Shown: positions 8,806 through 17,416, numbered from the stretch's first letter. The stretch is DNA of 64,000 nucleotides from Clostridium folliculivorans (GCF_024341905.1 NZ_BQXY01000004.1:215729-279728), one strand, 5' to 3'. Made by a program: numbers and translations. The notes: generated by a model not told the origin, from the sequence alone.

Positions 8806-9249
8806 ATGGAGTGGATTACAAAGCATTTTAGTGATTTAAATATAGAAGAACTTTATGAAATAGTAAAATCAAGAAATGAAGTATTTATAGGAGAACAGGA
8901 AGTTAAGGAGCAGGATTTAGATGATAGGGATAAAGATTGTTATCATCTTTTTGCAATGGATAATGGTAGAGTAGTTGCTTATTGTAGAATTCTTAAGACT
9001 GGAGTAGCATACAAAGATCCTTCTATAGGTCGTGTTCTAGTTACAAGAAGTCATAGAAGAAGTGGACTTGCTAATAAAATGATGGTAAAAGCAATTGAAT
9101 TTATAAAAAATGAATTGGATGAAGATAATATAACATTATCAGCACAAGAATATGTGGTGAATTTATACGAAGGTTTAGGATTTAGGAGAAAATCTGAAGT
9201 TTACATGGAAGCAGGAATACCTCATATTAAAATGAGATATGAAGGATAG
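8806..9249 (+). CDS. GNAT acetyltransferase, ElaA family
   Basis: A 147-residue GNAT N-acetyltransferase that uses acetyl-CoA as donor. The ElaA pattern is clear: LYEIVKSRNEVFIGEQ near the N-terminus, DRDKDCYHLFA, AYCRILK, then the acetyl-CoA loop IGRVLVTRSHRRSGLANKMM and a C-terminal YEGLGFRRKSEVYMEAGIPH. Substrate is unknown. It starts 7 nt after AAAGGAG. The SDR gene 39 bp downstream on the same strand may be co-transcribed. Confidence 0.88.
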   Translation: MEWITKHFSDLNIEELYEIVKSRNEVFIGEQEVKEQDLDDRDKDCYHLFAMDNGRVVAYCRILKTGVAYKDPSIGRVLVTRSHRRSGLANKMMVKAIEFIKNELDEDNITLSAQEYVVNLYEGLGFRRKSEVYMEAGIPHIKMRYEG

Positions 9250-9288
9250 TATAGTTCAAGCTGAGAATATATACAGTGGAGAAAAATA

Positions 9289-10065
9289 ATGAGTGATAAG
9301 TATACGTTAATAACTGGAGCTACTTCTGGGATAGGGTACGAATTAGCAAAGCTTTTTGCAAAAGACAAAAATAACTTAATTATAATTGGAAGAGATAAAA
9401 AAAGATTAAAGGAAGTAAAGGGTGAGTTTGAAAAAATAAATTCTATAAAGATTCATTTTGTAGAAGCAGATCTAAAACTAGAAGCTTCTGTGGAAAAAGT
9501 GATTAAATTTGTTGATGAAAATAGTTTAACTGTGGAAAACTTAGTGAATAATGCGGGCTTTGGTTCTTTTGGACATTTTCATGAAGTTGATTCAGAAAAA
9601 GATTTAGATATGATTAAGGTTAATATATATGCATTAACTAGACTTACTAAAAGCTTCCTCCCTAAGATTATTGAATTAGGTGAAGGGGGAGTCTTAAATG
9701 TTGCATCTACGGCAGCATTTGCTCCAGGACCTAAAATGTCTGTTTATTATGCAACCAAGGCTTATGTATTATCATTAACTGAAGCTTTAGGAGAAGAGCT
9801 TAGGGATACTAATATAAAAATAACAGCCCTTTGCCCTGGACCTGTAAAGACTAATTTTCAAAGTCGCGCGGAAGTTGTGAAATCTGAGAAAGCTAAAAAA
9901 TATATGATGGATGCTGAAACTGTAGCGTACATAGGCTATAAGGGCTTTTTAAAGGGAAAGTTAATAGTTATACCCGGATTGAAGAACAAAATTATGATTC
10001 AGGCATTAAGAATGGCACCAAGAAGTGCTATAAGAAAAATAATAAGAGGTGTCAATACAAAATAG
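9289..10065 (+). CDS. SDR-family oxidoreductase, DltE/YqjQ-like
   Basis: A 258-residue classical short-chain dehydrogenase. The cofactor loop is TGATSGIG, NNAGFGSFG is the NNAG motif, and the catalytic Tyr-Lys pair is in YYATKAYVLSLTEAL. The Ala/Gly-rich end of the second half and PGPVKTNF are typical of the DltE/YqjQ-like branch with broad aldehyde or ketone specificity. The start follows GTGGAGAAAA. A hairpin terminator overlaps the stop codon, separating it from the PadR operon. Confidence 0.85.
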   Translation: MSDKYTLITGATSGIGYELAKLFAKDKNNLIIIGRDKKRLKEVKGEFEKINSIKIHFVEADLKLEASVEKVIKFVDENSLTVENLVNNAGFGSFGHFHEVDSEKDLDMIKVNIYALTRLTKSFLPKIIELGEGGVLNVASTAAFAPGPKMSVYYATKAYVLSLTEALGEELRDTNIKITALCPGPVKTNFQSRAEVVKSEKAKKYMMDAETVAYIGYKGFLKGKLIVIPGLKNKIMIQALRMAPRSAIRKIIRGVNTK

Positions 10066-10090
10066 AGGCTAGATTTAGCTTCTATTTTTT
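10060..10090 (+). terminator. Terminator overlapping the SDR stop codon
   Basis: AAAATAGAGGCT pairs with AGCTTCTATTTT around AGATTT and ends in TTTTTT. The stop codon TAG at 10063 lies inside the left arm. Confidence 0.8.
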
Positions 10091-10163
10091 GCTTTATAAA
10101 GAAGATATATAATTTTTGTGCTAGTTAAACCTAGTTACTTCAGGCACTTCCTGCTTTTTTGAC

Positions 10164-10255
10164 GTATACAGTGAGAATGAAAGCCCATTCTCCTATCAGA
10201 TTTTCATCATAGGCATTGGGAAGGGAAGATGAGCAAAAAAATCACTGAAAGATTA
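10164..10255 (+). repeat. Structured repeat element, copy 2a (divergent)
   Basis: Aligned with the copy at 17233, this stretch shares TATACAGTgAgAATgAAA, the pyrimidine-rich CTCCTATC...TTTTCATCAT block, ATTGGGAAGGGAAGATGAG and the A7-ATCaCTGAAG run. Here the outer stem is CTC/GAG instead of GC/GC, but the unpaired AT before it is kept. The closing terminator arm is missing: after CACTGAAAGATT the padR promoter begins. It is on the plus strand, upstream of padR. Confidence 0.5.
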
Positions 10256-10315
10256 TTGACAATATGAATAAATTGGAATATTATATCAGTATACGATATA
10301 TCGGTAAGCGATATA
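10256..10315 (+). promoter_or_regulatory. padR operon promoter and operator
   Basis: TTGACA (10256-10261) and TATTAT (10279-10284) are separated by 17 nt. Immediately after the expected start is a perfect inverted repeat, TATATCG-GTAAG-CGATATA (10297-10315), preceded by another CGATATA half-copy. This placement suits autorepression by the PadR protein encoded next. Confidence 0.6.
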
Positions 10316-10348
10316 AAAGCAACAAATGAAAGGGATGACCTGAAGTAA

Positions 10349-10672
10349 ATGAAAGATGCTAAGAAATATATTCCTTTAACAGAGGCTACATACTATATAC
10401 TTTTATCTTTAGCAGAGACTATGCATGGGTATGGCATAATGCAAAGGGTTGAGGAGATGACAAAGGGCCAGGTTAAGCTTGGACCTGGAACCTTATACGG
10501 AGCGATAAGTAAGTTAGTTAAGGAAGAGATAATAGTAGAAGTAATTAATGAATTTGATTCTAGAAGAAAAAGCTATTCACTGACTGAATTAGGAAAAGAG
10601 ATAGTTAAATTAGAGCATAAAAGAATTGAATTACTTTATGAGAATGGTAAAAGAATAGTATCTGGATTATAG
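10349..10672 (+). CDS. PadR-family transcriptional regulator
   Basis: A 107-residue winged-helix protein of the short PadR class. Landmarks are LTEATYYILLSLAETMHGYGIMQRVEEMT, the GPGTLYGAISKLVKE recognition region and the wing with RRKSYSLTELGKE. These proteins bind as dimers to promoter palindromes and often release DNA when a drug or membrane signal binds. An in-frame stop just upstream fixes ATG 10349 as the earliest start; the ribosome site AAAGGGA is 15 nt away, so translation may be modest. It heads an operon with a DUF2812 protein and NatAB-like genes. Confidence 0.9.
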   Translation: MKDAKKYIPLTEATYYILLSLAETMHGYGIMQRVEEMTKGQVKLGPGTLYGAISKLVKEEIIVEVINEFDSRRKSYSLTELGKEIVKLEHKRIELLYENGKRIVSGL

Positions 10673-10692
10673 CATTCGTTAAGGAGGTTAAT

Positions 10693-11220
10693 ATGGTAAA
10701 TATAAATAAATATATTAAAAAATTTAAGATTTTCTTTGTGTGGCAGCATGAAGAAGAAGAAAAATGGTTAAGGGAAATGAGTCTAAAAGGGTATGAGCTG
10801 GTAAATGCAAGATTATTCACATTTACATTCAAAGTGTGCGAACCGAAGGATGTTGTATATAAGCTTGATTATAGGAGATTAAGTAGATATGAAGAGGACA
10901 ATTACCTCACGATATTTGCAGAGTCTGATTGGGAGTATGTAACAGGATGTATGAATTGGTTCTATTTCAAAAATGAAAACTATAGTGACGATAAGATGGA
11001 GATTTTTAATGATAAAGAATCTAAGGCTGAAATGGTGAGTCGTGTTCAAAAGCTAATAGGATTAGTTACAGTTGCAGAATTATGTATGCTTGCATCAATA
11101 ATAAGAACTGCAGAAGAAAGTCCTGTATTGGCAGTTTTTTGGGGATTACTGATGATGCTTTTGATTTATGGAAATATAAAAATGTTTTTTAAACGTAGAG
11201 CTTTACGCAAAAGATTTTAA
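10693..11220 (+). CDS. DUF2812 membrane protein
   Basis: A 175-residue protein with an N-terminal soluble part matching DUF2812 (HEEEEKWLREMSLKGYELV, then FTFKVCEPKDVVYKLDYR) and two hydrophobic segments near residues 118-160. DUF2812 genes often follow short PadR genes; the two products are thought to work together, but no biochemical role is known to me. It follows TAAGGAGG ideally, begins 21 nt after padR, and ends 18 nt before the ABC ATPase, so it belongs to the operon. Confidence 0.82.
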   Translation: MVNINKYIKKFKIFFVWQHEEEEKWLREMSLKGYELVNARLFTFTFKVCEPKDVVYKLDYRRLSRYEEDNYLTIFAESDWEYVTGCMNWFYFKNENYSDDKMEIFNDKESKAEMVSRVQKLIGLVTVAELCMLASIIRTAEESPVLAVFWGLLMMLLIYGNIKMFFKRRALRKRF

Positions 11221-11237
11221 ATAGGGAGAGATGATAT

Positions 11238-11969
11238 ATGTTAGAGGTTAAGGAACTTACAAAAGAGTTCAAGAAAACAAAGGCTGTAAGTAAGCTTAGT
11301 TTTACAGTGAAGCCAGGTGAGATAGTAGGTCTTCTAGGTGAGAATGGTGCAGGTAAAACAACTACAATGAGGGTGGTATCTACATTGCTAAAACCTACAG
11401 ATGGTACTGTGTTAGTAAACAGTTTCGATATAAATAAGGAGCCGGATAAGGTTAGAAAAGAAATAGGTATATTATTTGGAGGAGATGTAGGTCTTTATGA
11501 TAGACTCACAGCAAGAGAAAATATGTCGTACTTCGCCAATCTTTATGGATTTAGCAAAGAGGAAGCTGATAAAAGAATAAATGAACTAGCTGATGAACTT
11601 GATATGAGAGAGTATATAGACAAAAGGGTTAGTAAGTTTTCTAGAGGTATGAAACAGAAGGTGTCTATTGCTAGAGCTATTGTCCATTCTCCGTCAATTA
11701 TGCTATTTGATGAACCTACAACAGGTTTGGATGTAAGAGCTACTAGAATAATTCATAACTTCATAAAGAAGTGTAAAGTAGAAAATAAGACAATACTTTT
11801 TTCGAGCCATTCTATGAGAGAAGTTGAAAAGCTATGTGATAGAGTAGTTATAATAAACAAGGGACAGCTTGTAGAAGAAGGAACCATTGCTGATCTAAAG
11901 AAGAAATACAATAATGATGATTTAGAGGAAGTTTTTGTGGATCTTATAGGAGGTGAAAGAGATGAATAA
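11238..11969 (+). CDS. natA: ABC transporter ATP-binding protein, NatA-like
   Basis: A 243-residue ATPase. Walker A is GENGAGKT, the signature is FSRGMKQKVSIARA, Walker B is IMLFDEPTTGLD, and the switch His lies in FSSHSMREVEKLCD. It resembles NatA of the Bacillus NatAB sodium exporter, and its partner is a NatB-type permease, so ATP-driven export of Na+ or of a drug is the likely role. Its 3' end overlaps natB by 8 nt and contains the natB ribosome site, implying coupled translation. Confidence 0.85.
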   Translation: MLEVKELTKEFKKTKAVSKLSFTVKPGEIVGLLGENGAGKTTTMRVVSTLLKPTDGTVLVNSFDINKEPDKVRKEIGILFGGDVGLYDRLTARENMSYFANLYGFSKEEADKRINELADELDMREYIDKRVSKFSRGMKQKVSIARAIVHSPSIMLFDEPTTGLDVRATRIIHNFIKKCKVENKTILFSSHSMREVEKLCDRVVIINKGQLVEEGTIADLKKKYNNDDLEEVFVDLIGGERDE

Positions 11970-13137
11970 TTTCTTTTCTATATATAAAAAAGAACTAATA
12001 GATATTTTTAGAGACAGGAAAACAATTATATTTAGTATTCTTCTACCTATATTGATCTACCCAGTTATGTTTGGACTGGTCAACTATATGATGAAGGATA
12101 TGCAAAGTGATATTGAGAAGAAGCTAGATCTAGGAATCAAGGGAAATAAAGACTCTGCTATAGTAAGTATACTGAAGCAGCAGAAGAATATTACTCTTCA
12201 TTATGATGATAATTTGGACGAAAAACTTAAAAAGGGAGATGTATCTCTTATAATAGATATACCTAATGGGTTTGATCAAAATATTAATGATTTTAAGCCA
12301 ACAACGTTGAAACTTGTATATGATAAGGATTCAAATAAATCATCTATGGCAGCTTCGAGCATAAGAGCTATTTTTGATAGCTATTATAAATCAATAGTAA
12401 ATGCGAGAATAGAGAGTAAAGGTCTAGAGAAGAATTTCTTGAATCCCTTTGATATACAGCAGGTTACCGCTGAAAATGTAAAAGATTCAGATGAAGGCTT
12501 AGGAGCTGTAATGATAGGAATGCTTCCAACCTTCATAATAATATTTATGCTTACTCCTACTTTAACTATAGCTGCAGACTTTATTGCTGGAGAAAAAGAA
12601 AGAGGTACTTTTGAACCGCTACTTTCAACTTCAGTTAGTAGAATGTCTATAATGTGGGGGAAACTAGCTACCCTTGCCACAGTATCTATAATAGCTTTAG
12701 TTGCTAGTATGATAGCAATGGGAGGATCTTTGAAGTACAATTTTAAACTAGGCAGTGCCTTGAATGTGACTCCTAAGGCTTTAGTTTTAATAGCTGTATT
12801 CTCTGTATTTATACTAATATCAATATGTGCTGTGGAGATGGCTGTAAGTATATATGCTAAATCTATAAAAGAAGCTAATTCATTTTTAGGTGGAATAACT
12901 GCTCCGGTATTTATATTATCGTATATACCATTTATGATGGATGCTAAGACTGTTAAGTGGATGTACTTTAACATACCTATAGTAAATGTGGTGGTTCTGA
13001 TGAAAGAATTTTTGGTTGGTATATTCAATACTCAGCATATATTAGTTGTAGCTGCTTGGCATGTGGTTTATGTTATTTTATCAATTCTTTTTGTAAAGAT
13101 AATGTTCTCAAGAGAAGAAGTTATATTTAGAAGTTAA
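11962..13137 (+). CDS. natB: ABC-2 type permease, NatB-like
   Basis: A 391-residue membrane protein of the ABC-2 class. It has one N-terminal membrane segment (TIIFSILLPILIYPVMFGLV), a large extracytoplasmic domain of about 140 residues, then five or so segments including IGMLPTFIIIFMLTPTLTIA and the coupling helix GEKERGTFEPLLSTSVSR. This layout matches NatB. ATG 11962 is preferred over GTG 11953 because AGGAGGT lies 8 nt upstream. A long opposite-strand ORF inside this gene is a codon-bias shadow. Regulation is probably through the operon's PadR protein. Confidence 0.85.
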   Translation: MNNFFSIYKKELIDIFRDRKTIIFSILLPILIYPVMFGLVNYMMKDMQSDIEKKLDLGIKGNKDSAIVSILKQQKNITLHYDDNLDEKLKKGDVSLIIDIPNGFDQNINDFKPTTLKLVYDKDSNKSSMAASSIRAIFDSYYKSIVNARIESKGLEKNFLNPFDIQQVTAENVKDSDEGLGAVMIGMLPTFIIIFMLTPTLTIAADFIAGEKERGTFEPLLSTSVSRMSIMWGKLATLATVSIIALVASMIAMGGSLKYNFKLGSALNVTPKALVLIAVFSVFILISICAVEMAVSIYAKSIKEANSFLGGITAPVFILSYIPFMMDAKTVKWMYFNIPIVNVVVLMKEFLVGIFNTQHILVVAAWHVVYVILSILFVKIMFSREEVIFRS

Positions 13138-13156
13138 TAAAGATTTCCTATGTCGA

Positions 13157-13224
13157 AACTTAATTTATACTTGTTCTAAAATCCCGGCTTCTGGGGATTC
13201 TCGGGCATGTATAAATTAATAGTT
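13157..13224. repeat. Palindromic element with CGGCTTCTGG loop
   Basis: AACTTAATTTATAC pairs with GTATAAATTAATAGTT at the ends, and ATCC-CGGCTTCTGG-GGAT forms the core hairpin. The loop CGGCTTCTGG is also the loop of the neighbouring 96-bp palindrome family, while the stem bases differ. It lies between natB and a 96-bp element and may help end natB transcription. Confidence 0.5.
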
Positions 13225-13239
13225 GAGTTAGAAACTATA

Positions 13240-13335
13240 GATGTACCACTTCGAACTGAAATCTATTTTTAAAACTCTCACGGTTTCTGGTGAGAGAATT
13301 TAAAAATAATATATTTTATTACGAAGTGGTACATC
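13240..13335. repeat. 96-bp palindromic repeat, copy 1A
   Basis: Ends are perfect inverted repeats GATGTACCACTTCG (13240-13253) and CGAAGTGGTACATC (13322-13335). The core is CTCTCAC-GGTTTCTG-GTGAGAG, flanked by ATTTTTAAAA and TTTAAAAAT. A copy of identical length at 55088-55183 differs at only a few positions. No ORF. Confidence 0.85.
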
Positions 13336-13354
13336 GATATATATTGTTTTTATA

Positions 13355-13394
13355 AAAAAGTTTGAGCTGAAGTTTGTATCAGCTCAAACTTTTT
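13355..13394. terminator. Bidirectional terminator
   Basis: AAAAGTTTGAGCT and AGCTCAAACTTTT pair perfectly, with A- and T-run flanks, between convergent natB and the MFS gene. Confidence 0.85.
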
Positions 13395-13424
13395 GTTTAC
13401 TTTCTTTGCGTTAAAGTTTATTAG

Positions 13425-14699
13425 CTAATCAAGACCTTTAAGAGCTTTGTTTAAAGTCTGAGTCAAAGATAGAATAATTACTACTATACCTAAGGCGAAG
13501 AACAATACCTTAATGGAAACTACAGATGAAATCATACCAAAAATAAATGAGCCTAATGGTGTAGCACAAAGCATTAGCGCATTCATAATAGAAGCAACTC
13601 GAGAAAGATATTCTCTATCTATTTTAGTAAATAGCGATATTTGGAGAGGCATGTTAACTAAAATAGCCCCTAAGCCTAAAAAGAAACTATTAATAGCTAA
13701 TGATGGATATAGTAAGTAGGCTGGAAGATGACCTAAGAGAGCGAAGATGGAGTAGGTTAATCCGACTATTGCAGTGCCTGATAAAAGCATGAATCTTCCA
13801 CCTATCTTCTCTTTAATCTTAGGTATAAACAATACACCTAATGACATAGCTATAAGTATAGGAACCTCCATAAATGAAAGTACTTCTGAACCTCTGTTTA
13901 ACACATCTTTTGCATAAGGCGCTTGGAAAGCATTAAATGGTGTCATAAAAACATTAACCAATGCACCAAAGATACATATGCTTAGCACAAAACCATCTTT
14001 AATTACATAAGAAAAACCTTCTTTTAAATCATTAAGATAAACTTTAGGACTATTATCTGTATTTTTCTTTAGATAATCAGTATACTTTAAAGTTAAAACT
14101 ATAAATCCACAAATAAAGAATGTACCTGCGTCTATTAATATTGCTCCACCAACACCTAATATAGCGATAAATAATGGGGCGGCGGTAAGACCTATTATTT
14201 GAAGTGTGTTAGTTAAGGATGAGCTAAGTGAAGTACCTACATTAAATTTTTCTTTTGGGAGTATTAGTGGAGAGGCAGCAGTTGATGCTGGACCTCTAAA
14301 AGCTTCAAAAGATGAGTTGAAAAATGTAACTACATAAAGATGCCAAGCTCTGAGATTTCCAGTAATAAGAAGTAAAGCTATTAAGGATACACAGAGGCCT
14401 CTACCTAAGTCGCATATAGCCATTACATGTTTCTTTTTAAAATAGTTTGATGCTACTCCAGAAACCATGCCAAATAATAAGTTAGGTAAGCCATTTACTG
14501 CAAAAAGAGCAGCTACAAGTGCTGTAGAACCTGTTACTTGGTATACGAGCCATGAGAATGCAATTGTATCTATTCCGTCACCAAATCTGGAGACGCTGTT
14601 GGCAATGGTGTTTTTTAGAAATTGTTTTTCTGTTAGTAAGTCTTTATAACCTATCTTAATTTTTTCTTCTTGTAAAGATGTGTCTGTGTTTTGTTCCAT
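13425..14699 (-). CDS. MFS transporter, EntS-like group
   Basis: A 424-residue polytopic membrane protein with about 12 membrane segments. The N-terminus (NTIANSVSRFGDGIDTIAFSWLVYQVTGS) and the following ALFAVNGLPNLLFGMVSG fit the MFS_3/EntS-like exporters, which pump siderophores, macrolides or other drugs out of the cell by proton antiport. Substrate is not predictable. It starts 5 nt after AAAGGAGAA on the minus strand and is alone. Confidence 0.85.
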   Translation of the reverse strand: MEQNTDTSLQEEKIKIGYKDLLTEKQFLKNTIANSVSRFGDGIDTIAFSWLVYQVTGSTALVAALFAVNGLPNLLFGMVSGVASNYFKKKHVMAICDLGRGLCVSLIALLLITGNLRAWHLYVVTFFNSSFEAFRGPASTAASPLILPKEKFNVGTSLSSSLTNTLQIIGLTAAPLFIAILGVGGAILIDAGTFFICGFIVLTLKYTDYLKKNTDNSPKVYLNDLKEGFSYVIKDGFVLSICIFGALVNVFMTPFNAFQAPYAKDVLNRGSEVLSFMEVPILIAMSLGVLFIPKIKEKIGGRFMLLSGTAIVGLTYSIFALLGHLPAYLLYPSLAINSFFLGLGAILVNMPLQISLFTKIDREYLSRVASIMNALMLCATPLGSFIFGMISSVVSIKVLFFALGIVVIILSLTQTLNKALKGLD

Positions 14700-15115
14700 T
14701 TACTTCTCCTTTCAATATAGAGTTTTATTTATTTTTCAATGATTAATATAAAAAATAACAAATTAAATATGAGTTAATAAGCCTTTTTATTAACAAATTA
14801 ATAACTAATTGTTAAGATTGTAGCAAATATGGAATAATAATGCAAATTATATATATAACTAATATTAGCTCAGAATATTACTATGTACATTCAAATTACT
14901 TTGTTCTATACTTATTTGGTGATTGAAAGTTGAAAATATAAGCATATAACACATGGTTGCAAAATTCTATTTTGAATATAAGAAAAAATGTTAAGAATAT
15001 AGTTAAAAGTAAAATATTTATTAAATTTTATATATGTAATTAAAATGTAATTAAACCTAAATGTTACTTTGGTATATTTAGAAAGTTGGATTCTTATGAT
15101 GAAAGGACTGGTTTT
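14700..15115. other. AT-rich gene-free region
   Basis: A 416-nt divergent gap that holds the promoters for the minus-strand MFS gene and the plus-strand glycosidase gene. It is extremely AT-rich with many TATAAT-like strings, so no single promoter can be assigned. No ORF, clear hairpin or repeat was seen. Confidence 0.5.
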
Positions 15116-16132
15116 ATGAATAAGAAAAGAAGAAAGAAGAACAAGACTAAATTTTCATATAAGAAATTTGCTCTGTTTATTATTTATATAATAGGTTTTA
15201 TGGTTATAACTTCACCTATATTATTGTTATTTGGACCTTATAGCGATGTTAGAAAGATGGTTTTGGGAACGGTGTTAGCAACAAGACATAGTTATCTAAT
15301 AACTAAGTTTATACCTGATGCTACTATCAATGAAATGATGGATAAAACAGATAATGCAACTTCTGCTATGAAGGAAGATACAAGTTTGATAAAAATAAAT
15401 AATACCTCTGGAAATGATATAACAAGGTATGATTTTCACACTGATAAATATGATGGATATATGCTAGAGATAAAAAATCCTAAGAAAGTTAAAGTAGCTA
15501 TGACCAAGTATTTAGGTAAAGTTGGTGAAAAAACTAGTGAGCTTGCAAAAGATCATAATGCTATTGCCGCTATTAACGGTGGTGCATTTAGCGATCAAAC
15601 ACCTGATGGCAAGATGTATGAAGGAACAGGGGCTGTACCTGGTGGTTTTGTAATTTCTGAAGGAAAAGTAATATATCCAAAAGAAAATATAGATTATAAA
15701 AATCCTATAAGCTCAATTGCAATAACTAAAAATGGTGTGCTTCTGGTCGGAAGTTACAGTATAAATGATTTAAAAAGTCTTAATGTAAATGAAGCTATGT
15801 GTTTTGATAAAGTCCCACTTATAGTTAATGGTGAAAGACAAATAAAGGCTAAAAATAAACTTGAAGATGGCTTTAATCCTAGAACTGCTATAGGTCAGAA
15901 AAAGGATGGAACTATATTACTTCTTGTTATAGATGGAAGAAAAAGTGTTAGCAAAATAGGAGCAACCTTATATGATGTTCAAGAAATAATGATGTCTAGA
16001 GGAGCTGTAAATGCTGGAAAGCTTGATGGTGGATATTCAAGTACTATGTACTATGATGGAGAAGTTATCAACTCACCTAATGTTTGGTCTGGTGAGAGAA
16101 AGGTAGCCACAGCTTTCTATGTGGAGAAATAG
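15116..16132 (+). CDS. Membrane-anchored phosphodiester glycosidase family protein
   Basis: A 338-residue protein with a basic N-terminus (MNKKRRKKNKTKFSYKK), one membrane anchor (FALFIIYIIGFMVITSPILLLFG) and an extracytoplasmic NAGPA-type domain. Domain marks are AINGGAFSD, GFVISEGKV, NPRTAIGQKKDGTILLLVIDGR and LDGGYSSTMYYDG. Family members cleave phosphodiester-linked sugars, for example in exopolysaccharide or wall polymers; the natural substrate here is unknown. ATG 15116 has AAAGGA 8 nt upstream and is chosen over a TTG 30 nt earlier. The next gene begins 10 nt after its stop. Confidence 0.82.
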   Translation: MNKKRRKKNKTKFSYKKFALFIIYIIGFMVITSPILLLFGPYSDVRKMVLGTVLATRHSYLITKFIPDATINEMMDKTDNATSAMKEDTSLIKINNTSGNDITRYDFHTDKYDGYMLEIKNPKKVKVAMTKYLGKVGEKTSELAKDHNAIAAINGGAFSDQTPDGKMYEGTGAVPGGFVISEGKVIYPKENIDYKNPISSIAITKNGVLLVGSYSINDLKSLNVNEAMCFDKVPLIVNGERQIKAKNKLEDGFNPRTAIGQKKDGTILLLVIDGRKSVSKIGATLYDVQEIMMSRGAVNAGKLDGGYSSTMYYDGEVINSPNVWSGERKVATAFYVEK

Positions 16133-16142
16133 GTGATTGATT

Positions 16143-17177
16143 ATGAAGAAACTTAGAGTGTTTTTACTATGGACTGCTATTGCTCTGATAATACAAAATG
16201 GAGTGTTTTTATATTTCGAAAAGGTATATCTTGGCGGAGATACTACTGTTAAGGCTGAAAAAGTAGAAAAGAAGAAAATCAGTAATATGAAAGATATAAA
16301 TATTCCTAGTGATGCTACAGATATCAAGATGTCTCATGATGGCACCTATATTGCATTCATGGAAGATGGATCTTTAAAAGTAGGGGATAGGACTAAAGGA
16401 GATATAAAGACTGTCAAATTAGAAGAAAGCATGGAAGTTAATTATACTAAATGGGTAACTGATGGAGATTTTCTAATAATAGCGGAGAAGACAAAGTTTT
16501 CTAAGAATAAGCCTTATATAGATATTCATAAATATGATGCTTCTAGAGATGAAAAGGTTGAGCTTACTGACTTGGATTTGAAAAAAGATATAATTAACTT
16601 ATCTAGTAGTAAGGATAATGTTGAAGATATGGCATTTGCTACTTCTTCTAATGTAATGTATTTTAAGATAGGAAAATCATCTAATAGATCTGATATATAT
16701 AAAATAAATGTTATGTCCCAAATGGAAAAGGTTAAGTCTAATCTTGTTGGAATAGGTGCAATAGATATTGATCCAGTAAATGCTAACTTGCTTTATGAGC
16801 AAACGAATATGGTGAAGCTTAATACAGGGACTAAGCAAACTAAAATTAAAAATTTAAGTGACGGAATTATAATAGGACATAGTGATAATTCAGTGTTTAT
16901 AGGTAAGGGAAAAGCTGGTGAAATAGACGAAATAATCTATGGTGATGCTGATAAATCAGTAAGTGAGTGGCAAAAGATTAAGTTAGACTCTAAAGTAGAT
17001 AAAAAGGATATATTCGTAACTGCTGGAGGTAGAGTGTTTATAAAAAGTTTAAATAAAAACTTAACAGATGCTGTTACTAAAAAGACTATCAAATATGAAG
17101 GTACTTTGTTGGATGTAAATGATAAAGGGATTCTTTCTAGTGTTGACGGAAAGTCTAAGATAATAGACGTTGAATAA
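16143..17177 (+). CDS. Membrane-anchored beta-propeller-like protein
   Basis: A 344-residue protein with an N-terminal membrane segment (VFLLWTAIALIIQNGVFLYF) and a long extracytoplasmic part. Repeated strand patterns such as DIKMSHDGTYIAFMEDGSLKV and YTKWVTDGDFLIIAEK resemble the blades of WD40/TolB-like propellers. I do not recognise a catalytic motif. AGGTG lies 7 nt before ATG 16143. It is almost certainly co-transcribed with the phosphodiester glycosidase, so a supporting role in the same envelope process is likely. Confidence 0.72.
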   Translation: MKKLRVFLLWTAIALIIQNGVFLYFEKVYLGGDTTVKAEKVEKKKISNMKDINIPSDATDIKMSHDGTYIAFMEDGSLKVGDRTKGDIKTVKLEESMEVNYTKWVTDGDFLIIAEKTKFSKNKPYIDIHKYDASRDEKVELTDLDLKKDIINLSSSKDNVEDMAFATSSNVMYFKIGKSSNRSDIYKINVMSQMEKVKSNLVGIGAIDIDPVNANLLYEQTNMVKLNTGTKQTKIKNLSDGIIIGHSDNSVFIGKGKAGEIDEIIYGDADKSVSEWQKIKLDSKVDKKDIFVTAGGRVFIKSLNKNLTDAVTKKTIKYEGTLLDVNDKGILSSVDGKSKIIDVE

Positions 17178-17204
17178 TAATTTGATAAGATAATTTAAAA
17201 CGCT

Positions 17205-17350
17205 ACAAAACTATCGATTGGCTTTAGTTTTGTATGGCTATACAGTAAAAATAAAACTTGTTCGCCTGCCAAGTTTTCCTCATATGAATTGGGAAAGGTA
17301 GATGCGTTAAAAAAATCTCGCTGAAGAAGGTCGCTTCAGCGAGATTTTTA
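17205..17350 (+). ncRNA. Structured repeat element, best copy 2b, with terminator
   Basis: In order: hairpin ACAAAACT/AGTTTTGT (17205-17232); ATGGCTATACAGTAAAAAT; a stem in which GC-CTGCC (17264-17270) pairs with GGTAG, then an unpaired AT, then GC (17297-17305); an A/T run; and a perfect terminator, AATCTCGCTGAAG/CTTCAGCGAGATT with TTTTT (17311-17350). It directly follows the beta-propeller gene. Related copies are near 10.2, 30.5, 35.2 and 36.2 kb. It may be a 3'UTR structure, a small RNA or a mobile palindrome; at least it ends transcription. Confidence 0.6.
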
Positions 17351-17416
17351 TTTCCTGGAAATAGATAATTTTTATAATGGTAAGTTTTATAGCAAGTAAT
17401 ATAGATGAATTTACGA

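Noticed and set aside
7307-8806. Complete insertion sequence around the IS1595-like gene
   Set aside because: Inverted repeats upstream are local to that side; I found no matching terminal repeat or target duplication after the gene.
12384-13028. 214-codon open frame on the minus strand inside natB
   Set aside because: It lies wholly within the well-supported NatB frame, has no ribosome site and no domain pattern; AT-rich codon use in membrane genes often leaves the opposite frame open.
17205-17350. Known riboswitch classes (c-di-GMP, preQ1, purine, SAM) for the repeated structured element
   Set aside because: None of the conserved core sequences I know for those classes is present, and the copies do not sit consistently in front of one kind of gene.
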